Positions 40,903-50,391 of a stretch of DNA of 64,000 bases are shown piece after piece. A model generated the notes under the pieces. It saw only the letters and a program-made list of their open reading frames with translations. It was not told the origin of the DNA and did no database searches. The DNA lies in the NCBI GenBank assembly GCA_030834125.1, contig JAURFW010000001.1:68821-132820 (forward strand), given 5' to 3'. This DNA comes from Bacteroidota bacterium (lineage in GTDB: Bacteria; Bacteroidota; Bacteroidia; NS11-12g; UBA955). A program made the position numbers and the translations under genes. Within the stretch, counting starts at the first letter, position 1. The number at the start of each line of letters is the position of its first letter.

Positions 40903-41590
40903 AATTCTATTAGTTGAGGACGAAGCAGATTTAGCGGAATTGATCAAGGTCAACCTTGAATTAGAAGGCTATAAGGTAGCAATTGCTCAACATGGTGCAA
41001 TTGCTATTCAGAAATTAAAATCTGAAAGTTTCGATTTGGTCATCATGGATATTATGATGCCCAGTATGGATGGTATAACTGCTACACAGCATGTTAGACT
41101 TTCAAATAACGATATACCAATTATGATTTTATCTTCGAGCAACAGCAGTAGAGATAGAATTAATGGACTTAAGGCAGGGGCTGACGATTATTTGAGTAAG
41201 CCATTTGAATTAGAAGAACTCTTACTTAGAGTGCAAAAATTAATTCGAAGAACTCAACAAAGCCTTCCCCGCCTGACATTACAAGAATATAAATTTGGTG
41301 AAAACTTTATAGATTTCAATTCTTATAGAGCAATCGGTAAGAAAGGAGAATTCAAACTAACCAAAAAAGAGTCTCAACTATTAAAGTTATTAATTGAAAA
41401 GAAAAATCAAGTTGTTACGCGTGAAGAAATTTTAAAGACTGTTTGGGGGTATACTGTTTTTCCGAGTACTAGAACAATAGATAATTTCATTTTGGCTTTT
41501 AGAAAGTATTTTGAGGATGATCCGAAAAATCCAAATTATTTCCTAAGTCTTCGTGGTGTAGGATATAAATATAGTGAAGACGGGTCCTAA
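40889..41590 (+). CDS. OmpR/PhoB-family response regulator
   Basis: 233 aa. Receiver domain with the acidic pair in VEDEAD and phospho-acceptor Asp54 in VIMDIMMPSMDG, Lys in LSKPFELEELL; the C-terminal winged helix has ELTKKESQ-like FKLTKKESQLLKLL, TREEILKTVWGY and LRGVGYKY. It partners the kinase upstream, whose coding sequence it overlaps by 14 bases. Its 3' end overlaps the convergent flavoprotein gene by 4 bases. Confidence 0.94.
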   Translation: MKSYRILLVEDEADLAELIKVNLELEGYKVAIAQHGAIAIQKLKSESFDLVIMDIMMPSMDGITATQHVRLSNNDIPIMILSSSNSSRDRINGLKAGADDYLSKPFELEELLLRVQKLIRRTQQSLPRLTLQEYKFGENFIDFNSYRAIGKKGEFKLTKKESQLLKLLIEKKNQVVTREEILKTVWGYTVFPSTRTIDNFILAFRKYFEDDPKNPNYFLSLRGVGYKYSEDGS

Positions 41591-42810
41591 TTAATTCTTT
41601 CCGAAATTGACTTTGCCGCAATAAAGGCCGAGGTCCAAGCATTTTGAAAATTATATCCTCCCGTGACACCATCTACATCAATTACCTCCCCAATTGCGTA
41701 TAATCCGCTGATGGCAGTAATTTCATAGTTTGCGTTGAGTTCTTTTAAAGAAATACCTCCACAGGTTACGAACTCCTCTTTAAATGTAGTTTTACCTATA
41801 GTTTTAAAAGGCATTCGCAACAATGATTCCATTAATTTATTTCTATTTAACTTACTTAGATTATTATATTTTAATTTAAGATCAATTTCTGATTTAACTA
41901 AAATAAACTCCCACAAACGCTGTGGAATATCAATTAATTTTTCGTTTTGGATCGATTTTAATGACTTATTAGCTAAATCGTTTAATTGCAATAAATAATC
42001 ATTTTCATTAATTCCTCCGGTCCAATCTATTAATAAATCTGATTGATATTGAACTTGATGCAAATATTCCGCATCGAATGCACTCATCTTCAGAATAGCT
42101 GGTCCACTTAAGCCCCAATGCGTTATCAGTATGGGTCCATCATACCAATATCTCCCCGTTACTTTCACTCTACCTGCTGGAATAGAGACACCACTTAAAC
42201 TTGTTAACGCAGTATCATTAATTTTCATTGAAAACAATGAGGGTAATGTATCTTTTATTTTGAGTGGATTTGGCTGGATAAGGGGTGCAATTTTATCTTT
42301 TGGAACTCCACCAATGGCTATTACAACCGACTTTGCCAAATATTCAATTTTAGAAGTAGTTATTTGAAATGCATCTGACTTTTGTTTAAGATCCTTTACT
42401 TCAACCTTAAAATGCAATACACCACCTAAACGTCTAAATTCATCTTCAAAAAAAACGGCTATTGTCTCTGATGAATTAGTAATTGGGAACATTCTTCCAT
42501 CTGATTCAGTAACTAATTCAATTCCAGAATTGTTAAACCAATCTATTGTTTGCTTTACCCCAAATTGTTTCAATTGCTTTTTCATCAATTGAGAACCACG
42601 AGGATAATTCCCGCTCATAGTTTTGGGATCGAGACAATCGTGGGTAACATTACACCGTCCTCCGCCACTAACTCTAACCTTTGAAAGTGTTTTATTCGTT
42701 TTTTCTAAAATAATAACCTTAGCATCCGGTTTATTTCGGAGAATATTAATTGCGCAAAAAAAGCCAGATGCACCTCCTCCAATTATTACACAATCCCAAC
42801 TTTCGGTCAT
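41587..42810 (-). CDS. NAD(P)/FAD-dependent oxidoreductase, HI0933/BaiN family
   Basis: 407 aa flavoprotein. FAD motif GGGASGFFCAINIL near the N-terminus, KVRVSGGGRCNVTHD, and a C-terminal TCGGISLKELN ... YAIGEVIDVDGVTGGYNFQNAW that is diagnostic of the HI0933-like (BaiN/RdsA) family. The biological substrate of most members is unknown. Its start overlaps the glycosyltransferase stop by 4 bases, so it belongs to the dnaE-glycosyltransferase-flavoprotein run on the minus strand. Confidence 0.9.
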   Translation of the reverse strand: MTESWDCVIIGGGASGFFCAINILRNKPDAKVIILEKTNKTLSKVRVSGGGRCNVTHDCLDPKTMSGNYPRGSQLMKKQLKQFGVKQTIDWFNNSGIELVTESDGRMFPITNSSETIAVFFEDEFRRLGGVLHFKVEVKDLKQKSDAFQITTSKIEYLAKSVVIAIGGVPKDKIAPLIQPNPLKIKDTLPSLFSMKINDTALTSLSGVSIPAGRVKVTGRYWYDGPILITHWGLSGPAILKMSAFDAEYLHQVQYQSDLLIDWTGGINENDYLLQLNDLANKSLKSIQNEKLIDIPQRLWEFILVKSEIDLKLKYNNLSKLNRNKLMESLLRMPFKTIGKTTFKEEFVTCGGISLKELNANYEITAISGLYAIGEVIDVDGVTGGYNFQNAWTSAFIAAKSISERIN

Positions 42811-43679
42811 ATAATCTTATAATTCTTGTATTCTCCAATTCGAATACTAAAGTATTTTTCAAAATAATATAAAAACCAACCTTTCAAAGTAAATTTCTTT
42901 TTACTGATATCAAAAGTGAACTTCCAATTGACATTAGCAATTCTATATAACATTAATTTTGGATGGGTTCCGTTAAATATTTGAAGTGAATCTATAGATG
43001 AATAATCAAACTCCGCACCTTCAGATACATAATTACTTAATTTCTCATCATCATGCCACAATTTGTGAAATTGTTTTTGTTTTACTTGTTGAAATTCAGG
43101 ACTTTTAACCCATCCGTAATGATAAATTGAAGCTTCTATTTTTTTTACTTTCAACTTTTCGTTTTGTATTGTTCTGAATCCTTGAGCATCCTTCCAACTT
43201 TTAATTTTTCCGTTGTTTCGTATAATTCGAATTTCATTACGATACCATTTCCTTGAATCGCCTAAATAATCATAAGATCCATAAAAATGTTTGTAATTAA
43301 AGAGCAATCCATCAACATTGTAATTTGTTAAATTAAGTTTCATTGAATCTTTAATTATTGGTAAATCATCTTCATGAATACATTCATCCGCTTGAATATA
43401 GAAACACCAATCAGATTCTTTTGAAACAGCGGCTAAAGCTTTATTGGTTTCATCCGATAAAACCAACCCGCCTATACGTAAATTATCATCCCAAACAGTA
43501 TCAATGATTTTTAAATTTTCTATGGGTAAACTTTCAATAAGATCTCGCGTACCATCATCAGATTTTCCAACAGCCACAATAATTTCATCGCAAAGTGGAG
43601 CAATAGATAATAACGATTCCTTAATTGGATAATCTGCTTTAATTACATTACGTGCGATTGCAAATCCTGAAACTTTCAT
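42807..43679 (-). CDS. Glycosyltransferase, GT2 family
   Basis: About 290 aa GT-A fold transferase. The N-terminus resembles lipopolysaccharide core or surface glycan GT2 enzymes: SGFAIARNVIKADYPIKESL, IIVAVGKSDDGTRDLI, and the DxD-like metal site in FYIQADECIHEDD. The acceptor is unknown. Its ATG at 43679 shares one base with the dnaE stop (TGATG), giving translational coupling; a TTG three bases upstream is less likely. Confidence 0.87.
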   Translation of the reverse strand: MKVSGFAIARNVIKADYPIKESLLSIAPLCDEIIVAVGKSDDGTRDLIESLPIENLKIIDTVWDDNLRIGGLVLSDETNKALAAVSKESDWCFYIQADECIHEDDLPIIKDSMKLNLTNYNVDGLLFNYKHFYGSYDYLGDSRKWYRNEIRIIRNNGKIKSWKDAQGFRTIQNEKLKVKKIEASIYHYGWVKSPEFQQVKQKQFHKLWHDDEKLSNYVSEGAEFDYSSIDSLQIFNGTHPKLMLYRIANVNWKFTFDISKKKFTLKGWFLYYFEKYFSIRIGEYKNYKII

Positions 43680-46600
43680 CAAATTCTATCCTCTATTTGA
43701 TATTTGAAATTTACACCCATTTCTTGCAACATCTCTTTAACCTCTATACTTGCTTCTACACGATGATTAGAAACCATAGACACTTCAATATCATCTTCTC
43801 TATCACTTACATATAACCATACAGGGAAATCGCCAGGAAATTGTTCTAGGACATCACCCACAATATTAAATTTACCTTGATTTATTTCAGTAATATTCAT
43901 TTTTACATCAAGCGACTTGATAACCTTGAGAGGTTCAATTTCAGATGCCATTTTTATTTGCCTTATATTTAGTTTACCTCGATTATCTGAACCTTGTTCT
44001 ACTGATCCCGCCATAATCACGATATAATCCTTGGATAAATATTGTTTTAAGTTTATATATTGCTTTCCGAATATATATAAATCCGTAGCTCCGGAATAAT
44101 CAAGAACCGATACAATACCATATGGATTTCCTTTTTGAGAAATCACTTCCCGACTTTGGGTAATTATCGCCATTACTCTGAAGTCATACTTCTCATTATT
44201 TGTAAGCGCATCCTCTATTTCTTTGACTTCACCTTTCTTTACCAATTCGTATAAAAATTTATGGTCATCCAAAGGGTGTTTACTGAGAAATATCCCGATG
44301 AGTGACTCTTCTATATGAAGTTCTTCCAAAAGACTGAGTGGTTGTGATGCGGGCAATTTAGGCTCTTCTGTAATTGACGATTCTTCCCCCCCTCCAAATA
44401 AACCCATTTGTCCACTTTGCTTGTCCTGTTGGATTTTTTGACCATACCTGATAGCCAGTTCTACTCCAATCTTACCTTCATTATCTGGAGAAACATATTG
44501 TGCCCTATGATATCTTGTATCAAAATCAAATACACCCGCTTTAGCAAGACTTTCTAAATTCCGCTTATTTACCGCGCGCGAATTAACTCTAGAGGTAAGT
44601 TCAAAAATACTACTGAATGGACCGTTTTCGTCTCTGTCCTTGAGTATTTCTTCCACAGCATTCTCTCCTACTCCTTTCACAGCACTCAAACCAAATCGTA
44701 TTTGACTTGTAGGCGTAACAGTAAACATGGAACGACTTTCATTCAAATCGGGACCTAAAACTTCAATCCCCATTCGTTTACACTCCTGCATATAGAAAGT
44801 TATTTTTTTAATGTCGCCCTTATTACTTTTTAATACGGCAGCCATAAATTGTGAGGGATAATGAGCTTTTAAATAGGCGGTTTGAAATGCAATAACGGCA
44901 TAACAAGTAGAATGAGATTTATTAAACGCGTATTGTGCAAATTCCTCCCAATCACTCCAAATCTTTTCTAATGTTTTCTTTGGAAATTCATTTACCGCTG
45001 CACCTTCCATGAATTCTTCTTTAAGCTCATCGATAAGTTTTTTATTCTTCTTACCCATAGCCTTTCTTAAAACGTCAGCCCGCCCCTTTGAAAATCCAGC
45101 AAGTTTTTGACTTAGTAACATAACCTGCTCTTGATAAACAGTAATACCATAGGTCTCTTTTAGATATTGCTCCATTTCTGGAAGGTCATAAACTACTGGT
45201 TTTTTTCCATGTTTACGATCGATAAATTCTGGGATGTACTTCATCGGTCCGGGACGATAGAGTGCGTTCATAGCTATAAGATCACCGAAAACAGTTGGCT
45301 TCAAATCCCTCATATATTTTTGCATACCAGGGCTTTCAAACTGGAAAATACCATTTGTTTCTCCACGTTGAAAAAGTTCGTAAGTCTTTACATCATCTAG
45401 GGGAATTTGATCTACATCGATTTTAACATTAGCAGTTGCTTCTATCATCGCTATTGTATCCTTCATAATGGTTAAGGTGCTTAAGCCCAAGAAATCCATC
45501 TTAAGAAGTCCTGCATCTTCAATTTGATTCACATCGTACTGCACCTGCATCCATGGGGAGTCTTTCGACCTAGAAACAGGAACAACTTCATCAATATCTT
45601 TGGGAGAAATAATAATTCCGCATGCGTGTACTCCAGTATTTCGTATGCTACCTTCTAGCTTTTCAGCATCGCGTAATACTTCACCCGCTTCCGTTTGAGA
45701 GTTATACTCCTTTTGAAGTTCTTTAATATTCTCAATTTCTTCTGGTTTAAGATTATTACTGTCGTCTTTTTCAAGTTCTTGAACATTGGCATGAAATAAA
45801 GTTTTAAACCCCAAATTACCTGGAACCATTTTTGCTAATCGGTCGGTTTGACTTAAGGGAAACTGTTTAACTCTACCCACATCTCGTATTGCACTTTTAG
45901 CCGCCATAGTTCCGTAAGTAATAATCTGCGCTATTCTTCTCTCTCCGTATTTCTTTGCTACATAATCAATTACTTTATCTCTACCAACATCGTCGAAATC
46001 TATATCAACGTCTGGCATACTTATACGTTCAAGATTTAAAAATCTCTCAAAAAGTAAATCATATTTCACAGGGTCTACATTAGTAATACCAAGACAATAT
46101 GCAACCAAGCTTCCAGCAGCTGATCCTCGACCAGGTCCAACCCATACCCCCATTTCTCTTGCGGCTGTGGTAAAATCTTGAACAATTAAAAAGTAACCTT
46201 CATACCCTGAACTACAAATAGTATGTAATTCAAATTTTAATCGCTCCTCAACATCCGTAGGAATTACACCTCCGTAACGCTTTTTACAGCCCTCGTAAGC
46301 TAAATGTTGTAAATATTCTGTTTGACTCTCAAATCCTTCGGGTAAACCGTAATTAGGTAGAACAACATCTCTTTCCAAATCAGCCGTTTCAATTTTATCT
46401 ATTAAATGATTAGTATTGTCTATAGCTTCAGGAATATCTTTGAACAATTCCTTCATTTCCTCTTGCGACTTGAAGTAAAATTCTTCATTAGGGAATCCAA
46501 AACGAAACCCTTTTCCACTTTCCTCATTAGTGGCCTTTGGAGTACTTTGAAATTCTGATGTGTTAATGCACAATAATATATCGTGTGCATTTGCATCCTC

Positions 46601-47260
46601 TTGATCTACATAGTGTGAATCGTTTGTAGCGATAATTCTCACATCATATTTTCTTGCAAACTCAATAAGAGTTTGATTTACATCTTCTTGATCCAAACCT
46701 GTACCATCAATATTCTTTAGATGATGTCGCTGTAGCTCAACATAAAAATCATCACCAAATAATTCATGCCATTCAACAAATAATTTTTCAGCTTCTTCTT
46801 TTCCCTTAAAAAGTATAGCTTGGGGAATTTCGGCACCAATACAACAACTTGTTGCTATTAAACCCTCTGAATATGTTTTGAGTAATTGTTTATCTATTCT
46901 GGGATATTTTGAATAAAGACCCTCCAAATAGCCCAATGAACATAACTTGGATAGATTTTCATACCCTTTTTGATTCTTAGCAAGCAATAATTGATGATAA
47001 CGCTTATCCTTTTTACCTTGTCCGAATGTTTTCTGGAAGCGATCTTCAACCAAATAAAATTCACAGCCAATAATTGGTTTAATATTCTGTTTTGTCGCAG
47101 CTTGATAAAAATCAAAAGCTCCAAACATGTTGCCATGATCGGTAATAGCTACTGCAGGCATTTCATTTTCAGAGGCTTTTTTTACTAAATCCTTAATGCT
47201 AGCAGCTCCATCTAATAATGAGTATTGTGTATGAACATGTAAATGTGAAAATTTCGACAT
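43679..47260 (-). CDS. dnaE: DNA polymerase III subunit alpha
   Basis: Replicative polymerase of 1193 aa. The PHP domain opens the protein (HLHVHTQYSLLDGAA, AITDHGNMFG); the polymerase active-site acidic residues are in ISMPDVDIDFDDVGRD, with GPGRGSAAGSLVAYCLG before it. The helix-hairpin-helix, OB fold (DFRVMAIITQSREVIS) and C-terminal parts follow, so the gene is complete. The start ATG lies 9 bases after a TAAATTCG box. It heads an apparent three-gene unit with a GT2 glycosyltransferase and a flavoprotein. Confidence 0.96.
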   Translation of the reverse strand: MSKFSHLHVHTQYSLLDGAASIKDLVKKASENEMPAVAITDHGNMFGAFDFYQAATKQNIKPIIGCEFYLVEDRFQKTFGQGKKDKRYHQLLLAKNQKGYENLSKLCSLGYLEGLYSKYPRIDKQLLKTYSEGLIATSCCIGAEIPQAILFKGKEEAEKLFVEWHELFGDDFYVELQRHHLKNIDGTGLDQEDVNQTLIEFARKYDVRIIATNDSHYVDQEDANAHDILLCINTSEFQSTPKATNEESGKGFRFGFPNEEFYFKSQEEMKELFKDIPEAIDNTNHLIDKIETADLERDVVLPNYGLPEGFESQTEYLQHLAYEGCKKRYGGVIPTDVEERLKFELHTICSSGYEGYFLIVQDFTTAAREMGVWVGPGRGSAAGSLVAYCLGITNVDPVKYDLLFERFLNLERISMPDVDIDFDDVGRDKVIDYVAKKYGERRIAQIITYGTMAAKSAIRDVGRVKQFPLSQTDRLAKMVPGNLGFKTLFHANVQELEKDDSNNLKPEEIENIKELQKEYNSQTEAGEVLRDAEKLEGSIRNTGVHACGIIISPKDIDEVVPVSRSKDSPWMQVQYDVNQIEDAGLLKMDFLGLSTLTIMKDTIAMIEATANVKIDVDQIPLDDVKTYELFQRGETNGIFQFESPGMQKYMRDLKPTVFGDLIAMNALYRPGPMKYIPEFIDRKHGKKPVVYDLPEMEQYLKETYGITVYQEQVMLLSQKLAGFSKGRADVLRKAMGKKNKKLIDELKEEFMEGAAVNEFPKKTLEKIWSDWEEFAQYAFNKSHSTCYAVIAFQTAYLKAHYPSQFMAAVLKSNKGDIKKITFYMQECKRMGIEVLGPDLNESRSMFTVTPTSQIRFGLSAVKGVGENAVEEILKDRDENGPFSSIFELTSRVNSRAVNKRNLESLAKAGVFDFDTRYHRAQYVSPDNEGKIGVELAIRYGQKIQQDKQSGQMGLFGGGEESSITEEPKLPASQPLSLLEELHIEESLIGIFLSKHPLDDHKFLYELVKKGEVKEIEDALTNNEKYDFRVMAIITQSREVISQKGNPYGIVSVLDYSGATDLYIFGKQYINLKQYLSKDYIVIMAGSVEQGSDNRGKLNIRQIKMASEIEPLKVIKSLDVKMNITEINQGKFNIVGDVLEQFPGDFPVWLYVSDREDDIEVSMVSNHRVEASIEVKEMLQEMGVNFKYQIEDRI

Positions 47261-47269
47261 AACTTCATT

Positions 47270-47277
47270 CGAATTTA
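47270..47277 (-). promoter_or_regulatory. Promoter -7 box (TAAATTCG) of dnaE
   Basis: TAnnTTCG-type element on the minus strand, with TTG at 47294-47292 as a possible -33 element. The ATG follows after nine bases. Confidence 0.45.
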
Positions 47278-47325
47278 CGCCTTACCTCTCCCAATTCACT
47301 ATGCTGTGAATAAAAATGAAAAAAG

Positions 47326-47841
47326 TTATTTAATTATTTGATTTTCAATTTGATAAAAAATCGTATCCCCTTGAACTCCATCTCTTGTAAAATTGACAAC
47401 CCAAAAAGGATGTCCTATTCGATATTCTCCAACTTCTTGAACCATTCCATTATCATAAAAGGACTTATACAATCCTTCTTTATAGGATCTACCACTAACA
47501 GAGTCCGTTTTTACTTCAAATTTTGACATTCTTTGACCGTTTTGGTGATAAGCTTCCGTCCAAACCTCAAACGGACCTTCGAACTTAGTTCTAAAGATTA
47601 ATGTTCCCCCTTGATTATATGCTATTGCATACTTTACAGTATCACCTAGATAATATTTCTTTTCATGAATTGAACCATCTTTTCTAAATGATGTATCTAC
47701 AATTACTTGATTTAGATTGGCTAAACTATCTAACATATTTGTATTGAAAGTGAATGGCTCGTAAAGCATATTTTGTTTTTCACCGCATGATAATAAAATC
47801 GCTGCAACAACAAAATAATGTCTAATCGTTTTTATATTCAT
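47326..47841 (-). CDS. Lipoprotein with YwqK/MORN-like repeats
   Basis: About 171 aa from the ATG at 47841. The N-terminus is a lipoprotein signal with the lipobox LLSCG (FVVAAILLSCGEK). The rest has short repeats of the type YHQNGQRMSKFE, LYKSFYDNGMVQEVGEY, as in YwqK-like MORN-variant proteins that are numerous in Bacteroidota. It is probably exported to the periplasm or outer membrane. The frame can be read to 47895, but a TATTTTTG box lies just before 47841. The function is unknown. Confidence 0.75.
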   Translation of the reverse strand: MNIKTIRHYFVVAAILLSCGEKQNMLYEPFTFNTNMLDSLANLNQVIVDTSFRKDGSIHEKKYYLGDTVKYAIAYNQGGTLIFRTKFEGPFEVWTEAYHQNGQRMSKFEVKTDSVSGRSYKEGLYKSFYDNGMVQEVGEYRIGHPFWVVNFTRDGVQGDTIFYQIENQIIK

Positions 47842-47846
47842 TTTTA

Positions 47847-47854
47847 CAAAAATA
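47847..47854 (-). promoter_or_regulatory. Promoter -7 box (TATTTTTG) of the lipoprotein gene
   Basis: Perfect TAnnTTTG on the minus strand, five bases before ATG 47841; it supports that start over the longer frame. Confidence 0.45.
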
Positions 47855-47933
47855 ATGAAATGATTTCTTGTTTGTTGTTTTAATATAATCTTCACATTAC
47901 GCTACATAATGATAGATTTACATATAACTCATT

Positions 47934-47941
47934 TAACTTCG
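47934..47941 (+). promoter_or_regulatory. Promoter -7 box (TAACTTCG) of recF
   Basis: TAnnTTCG element with only four bases before the GTG start, the same spacing as at dnaX. Confidence 0.45.
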
Positions 47942-47945
47942 CATC

Positions 47946-49052
47946 GTGGAGATATCGAATCTCAAATTATATAACTTCAAGAATCATCATCTAGTTGATC
48001 TAAAAATAGACTCCAAAGTAATCGCAATTACCGGTGAAAATGGCTCTGGAAAGACCAATATTTTAGATGCCGTATATTATATAGCAAATACTAAGAGTTA
48101 TTTTATACACCACGATTCATTGGTTATAACCGATGGACAAAAAGAGTGTTCAGTTCACGGAAAATTGATTATTGATAATGAGGATACAGAGATAGGTATT
48201 TCTATGGGTGAAAGTAAAAAGAAAGTGATCAAAAAAAATGGAAAAACCTATTCTAAACTTGTTGATCATGTTGGATTGATTCAAACGGTTTTCATTACAC
48301 CTTACGACATAGAACTGGTATTTGACGGTTCAGAAATTAGGAGAAGATTTATTGATTATACGATTAGTCAATTAGATAAAAACTATCTGTATGACCTAGT
48401 TGAATATCGTAAGGTAATTGATCAAAGAAATGCATATTTAAAGTCGCTCGATGGAAATAAATTAGATGATTTTTTGATAGAAAGTCTTAATAACAAACTA
48501 ATACCATTAAACGAAAGAATTTTTAAAGTCCGCGCTGAATTCATGCTGGAGTTCAATGATTTCTTTGATAAATATCACAAAGTATTGGGTGCAAAAGAAA
48601 CAGGTAAAATCATATACGAATCACAACTTGAGGGTCAAGATTATTTTAACTTACTCAAGATAAATGAACAAAAAGATATACTTGCATGTAGAACTACTGC
48701 GGGCATTCACAAAGATGATTTAATCTTCAATATCGATGATAAGCAACTGCGAAAATTTGGTTCTCAAGGGCAGATTAAGACTTTTGTAATTGCTCTTAAA
48801 CTTTCGCAATTCTTTTATCTGAAGAAAAAAACTAATCGCATTCCATTGTTATTACTTGACGATATATTTGAAAAAATTGACGAATCGAGAAGTATGAAGT
48901 TAATGGAACTTGTATGCAGTGATGGATTTGGTCAGATTTGGGTGAGCGACACTAGTTCAAATAGAGTAAAAAAACATTTTTCTCCATTCACAAAAAGTTG
49001 CAAATACATTTCATTACCCTATTCAGCTGAACAATCCAACCATCAAGTCTAA
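47946..49052 (+). CDS. recF: DNA replication and repair protein RecF
   Basis: 368 aa SMC-like ATPase that helps load RecA at gaps. Walker A GENGSGKT (30-37), ABC signature region FGSQGQIKTF and Walker B LLLLDDIFEKID. The start is a GTG at 47946, four bases after a promoter box, and the protein begins MEISNLKLYNFKNH as RecF proteins do. Its 3' end overlaps the convergent alanine dehydrogenase gene by 30 bases, the longest overlap in the window. Confidence 0.94.
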   Translation: MEISNLKLYNFKNHHLVDLKIDSKVIAITGENGSGKTNILDAVYYIANTKSYFIHHDSLVITDGQKECSVHGKLIIDNEDTEIGISMGESKKKVIKKNGKTYSKLVDHVGLIQTVFITPYDIELVFDGSEIRRRFIDYTISQLDKNYLYDLVEYRKVIDQRNAYLKSLDGNKLDDFLIESLNNKLIPLNERIFKVRAEFMLEFNDFFDKYHKVLGAKETGKIIYESQLEGQDYFNLLKINEQKDILACRTTAGIHKDDLIFNIDDKQLRKFGSQGQIKTFVIALKLSQFFYLKKKTNRIPLLLLDDIFEKIDESRSMKLMELVCSDGFGQIWVSDTSSNRVKKHFSPFTKSCKYISLPYSAEQSNHQV

Positions 49053-50231
49053 GTCTTTATATGGAATAGAATATTTCTCTGCCAGATTTTTATTTGTTAG
49101 ATGGCCTCTGTAAGCATAAGTACCATTTCTAATTCCCCCATTTCGTTTCAAGTGTGCAACAAATCCCCCTATTTCATTCATCTCTTGTAAAAATGGAGTA
49201 AAAATATTTGACAAAGCATAGCTTGCAGTCCTGCTTACCCTAGAAGGAATATTTGGAACACAATAATGAATCACATCATGCTTCTTGAAGATTGGCTTTT
49301 CATGCGTAGTAACCTCTGATGTTTCAAAATTTCCACCACGATCAATAGCAACATCAATAACCACAGAATTGGGTTTCATTTTAAGCACCATTTCCTCACT
49401 TACTAATACAGGACTTCTATGACTTGATCCAGAAAATGCGCCAATTACAACATCAGCTCGTTCAATAGCTCTCGACAATGCGGTTGGTTGGATTGTTGAG
49501 GTATATAAATGCATTCCAAATGATTTTTGAATTCTCCTTAAACGATAAACATTGTCATCAAAAATCTTAACATTTGCACCTAAACCTATTGCCGATTTTG
49601 TTGCATATTCACCAACTGCCCCAGCACCAATAATAACTATTTCAGTTGGTGGAACTCCTGCAAACCCACCGAGTAACTCCCCTTTACCTAAATGGGTATT
49701 ATTTAAATATTCAGCTGCTATTAAAATACTTGCTGTACCAGCAATTTCACTCATTGAACGAATTATAGGCAATGCTCCGGAATCATCCTTAATAAACTCA
49801 TAAGCCATTGCATTTATTTTTTTATTTAAAATCAATTGGAGTAAAGTTCCATCTAATTGATTTAATTGCAATGCAGATATTAATAGCTGCCCAGAGTTCA
49901 TAAACCCTACCTCTTCGATTGTTGGTGGATCAACCTTTAATACAACATCTTGACTAAAAATCCTCTTTACATCATTGGTAATTTCAGCTCCTGCCTCACT
50001 GTAATTATGATCCGTAAAATTCGCATTTAATCCAGCTCCTGTTTGCAATAAAACGCTACTTCCCTGAGCAGTTAAATAGGCAACAGCTGCAGGAGTAATT
50101 GGAACTCTATTTTCTTGGAAAGTAATTTCTTTTGGAATACCTATTTTCAGGGTAGGTCCACGAAATTCAGTTTTTAATTTCTGAGTTTGTGTTTGAGTTT
50201 CAAAAGATGTTATGTTTGGCTCGATTATCAT
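49023..50231 (-). CDS. ald: Alanine dehydrogenase
   Basis: About 402 aa NAD-dependent enzyme interconverting alanine and pyruvate. An N-terminal extension of about 27 residues precedes GIPKEITFQENRVPITP (AlaDh/PNT N-terminal domain); the Rossmann motif is VVIIGAGAVGEYATKSA, followed by FDDNVYRLRRIQ and DVAIDRGGNFETS. The His and Lys of the active site lie in family positions. NAD(P) transhydrogenase alpha is related, but the gene is unaccompanied by beta, and the N-terminal extension fits the alanine dehydrogenase of Bacteroidota. The ATG at 50231 is preferred over the TTG at 50237. Confidence 0.88.
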   Translation of the reverse strand: MIIEPNITSFETQTQTQKLKTEFRGPTLKIGIPKEITFQENRVPITPAAVAYLTAQGSSVLLQTGAGLNANFTDHNYSEAGAEITNDVKRIFSQDVVLKVDPPTIEEVGFMNSGQLLISALQLNQLDGTLLQLILNKKINAMAYEFIKDDSGALPIIRSMSEIAGTASILIAAEYLNNTHLGKGELLGGFAGVPPTEIVIIGAGAVGEYATKSAIGLGANVKIFDDNVYRLRRIQKSFGMHLYTSTIQPTALSRAIERADVVIGAFSGSSHRSPVLVSEEMVLKMKPNSVVIDVAIDRGGNFETSEVTTHEKPIFKKHDVIHYCVPNIPSRVSRTASYALSNIFTPFLQEMNEIGGFVAHLKRNGGIRNGTYAYRGHLTNKNLAEKYSIPYKDLDLMVGLFS

Positions 50232-50297
50232 TGGCAAATCACCTTTTATGTATAATATAGACGTCAGAATGCAATAAACAAGGGTTTATTTACGTTC

Positions 50298-50324
50298 ATT
50301 ATCCACAAATATAGGATATTATCC
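50298..50324 (-). promoter_or_regulatory. Promoter region of ald with -7 box and palindrome
   Basis: On the minus strand TATATTTG (50313-50306) is a perfect -7 box. Right upstream of it lies the palindrome GGATATTATCC (50314-50324), and ATTATCC occurs twice, 20 bases apart (50298 and 50318). The leader to the ATG is about 74 bases, long for this genome. Confidence 0.4.
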
Positions 50325-50391
50325 GTTGTGATTATTCCATTATTCTAGCGAAAATTGGTGATATTCGAAATCTTTAAATAAAGACGAAATT

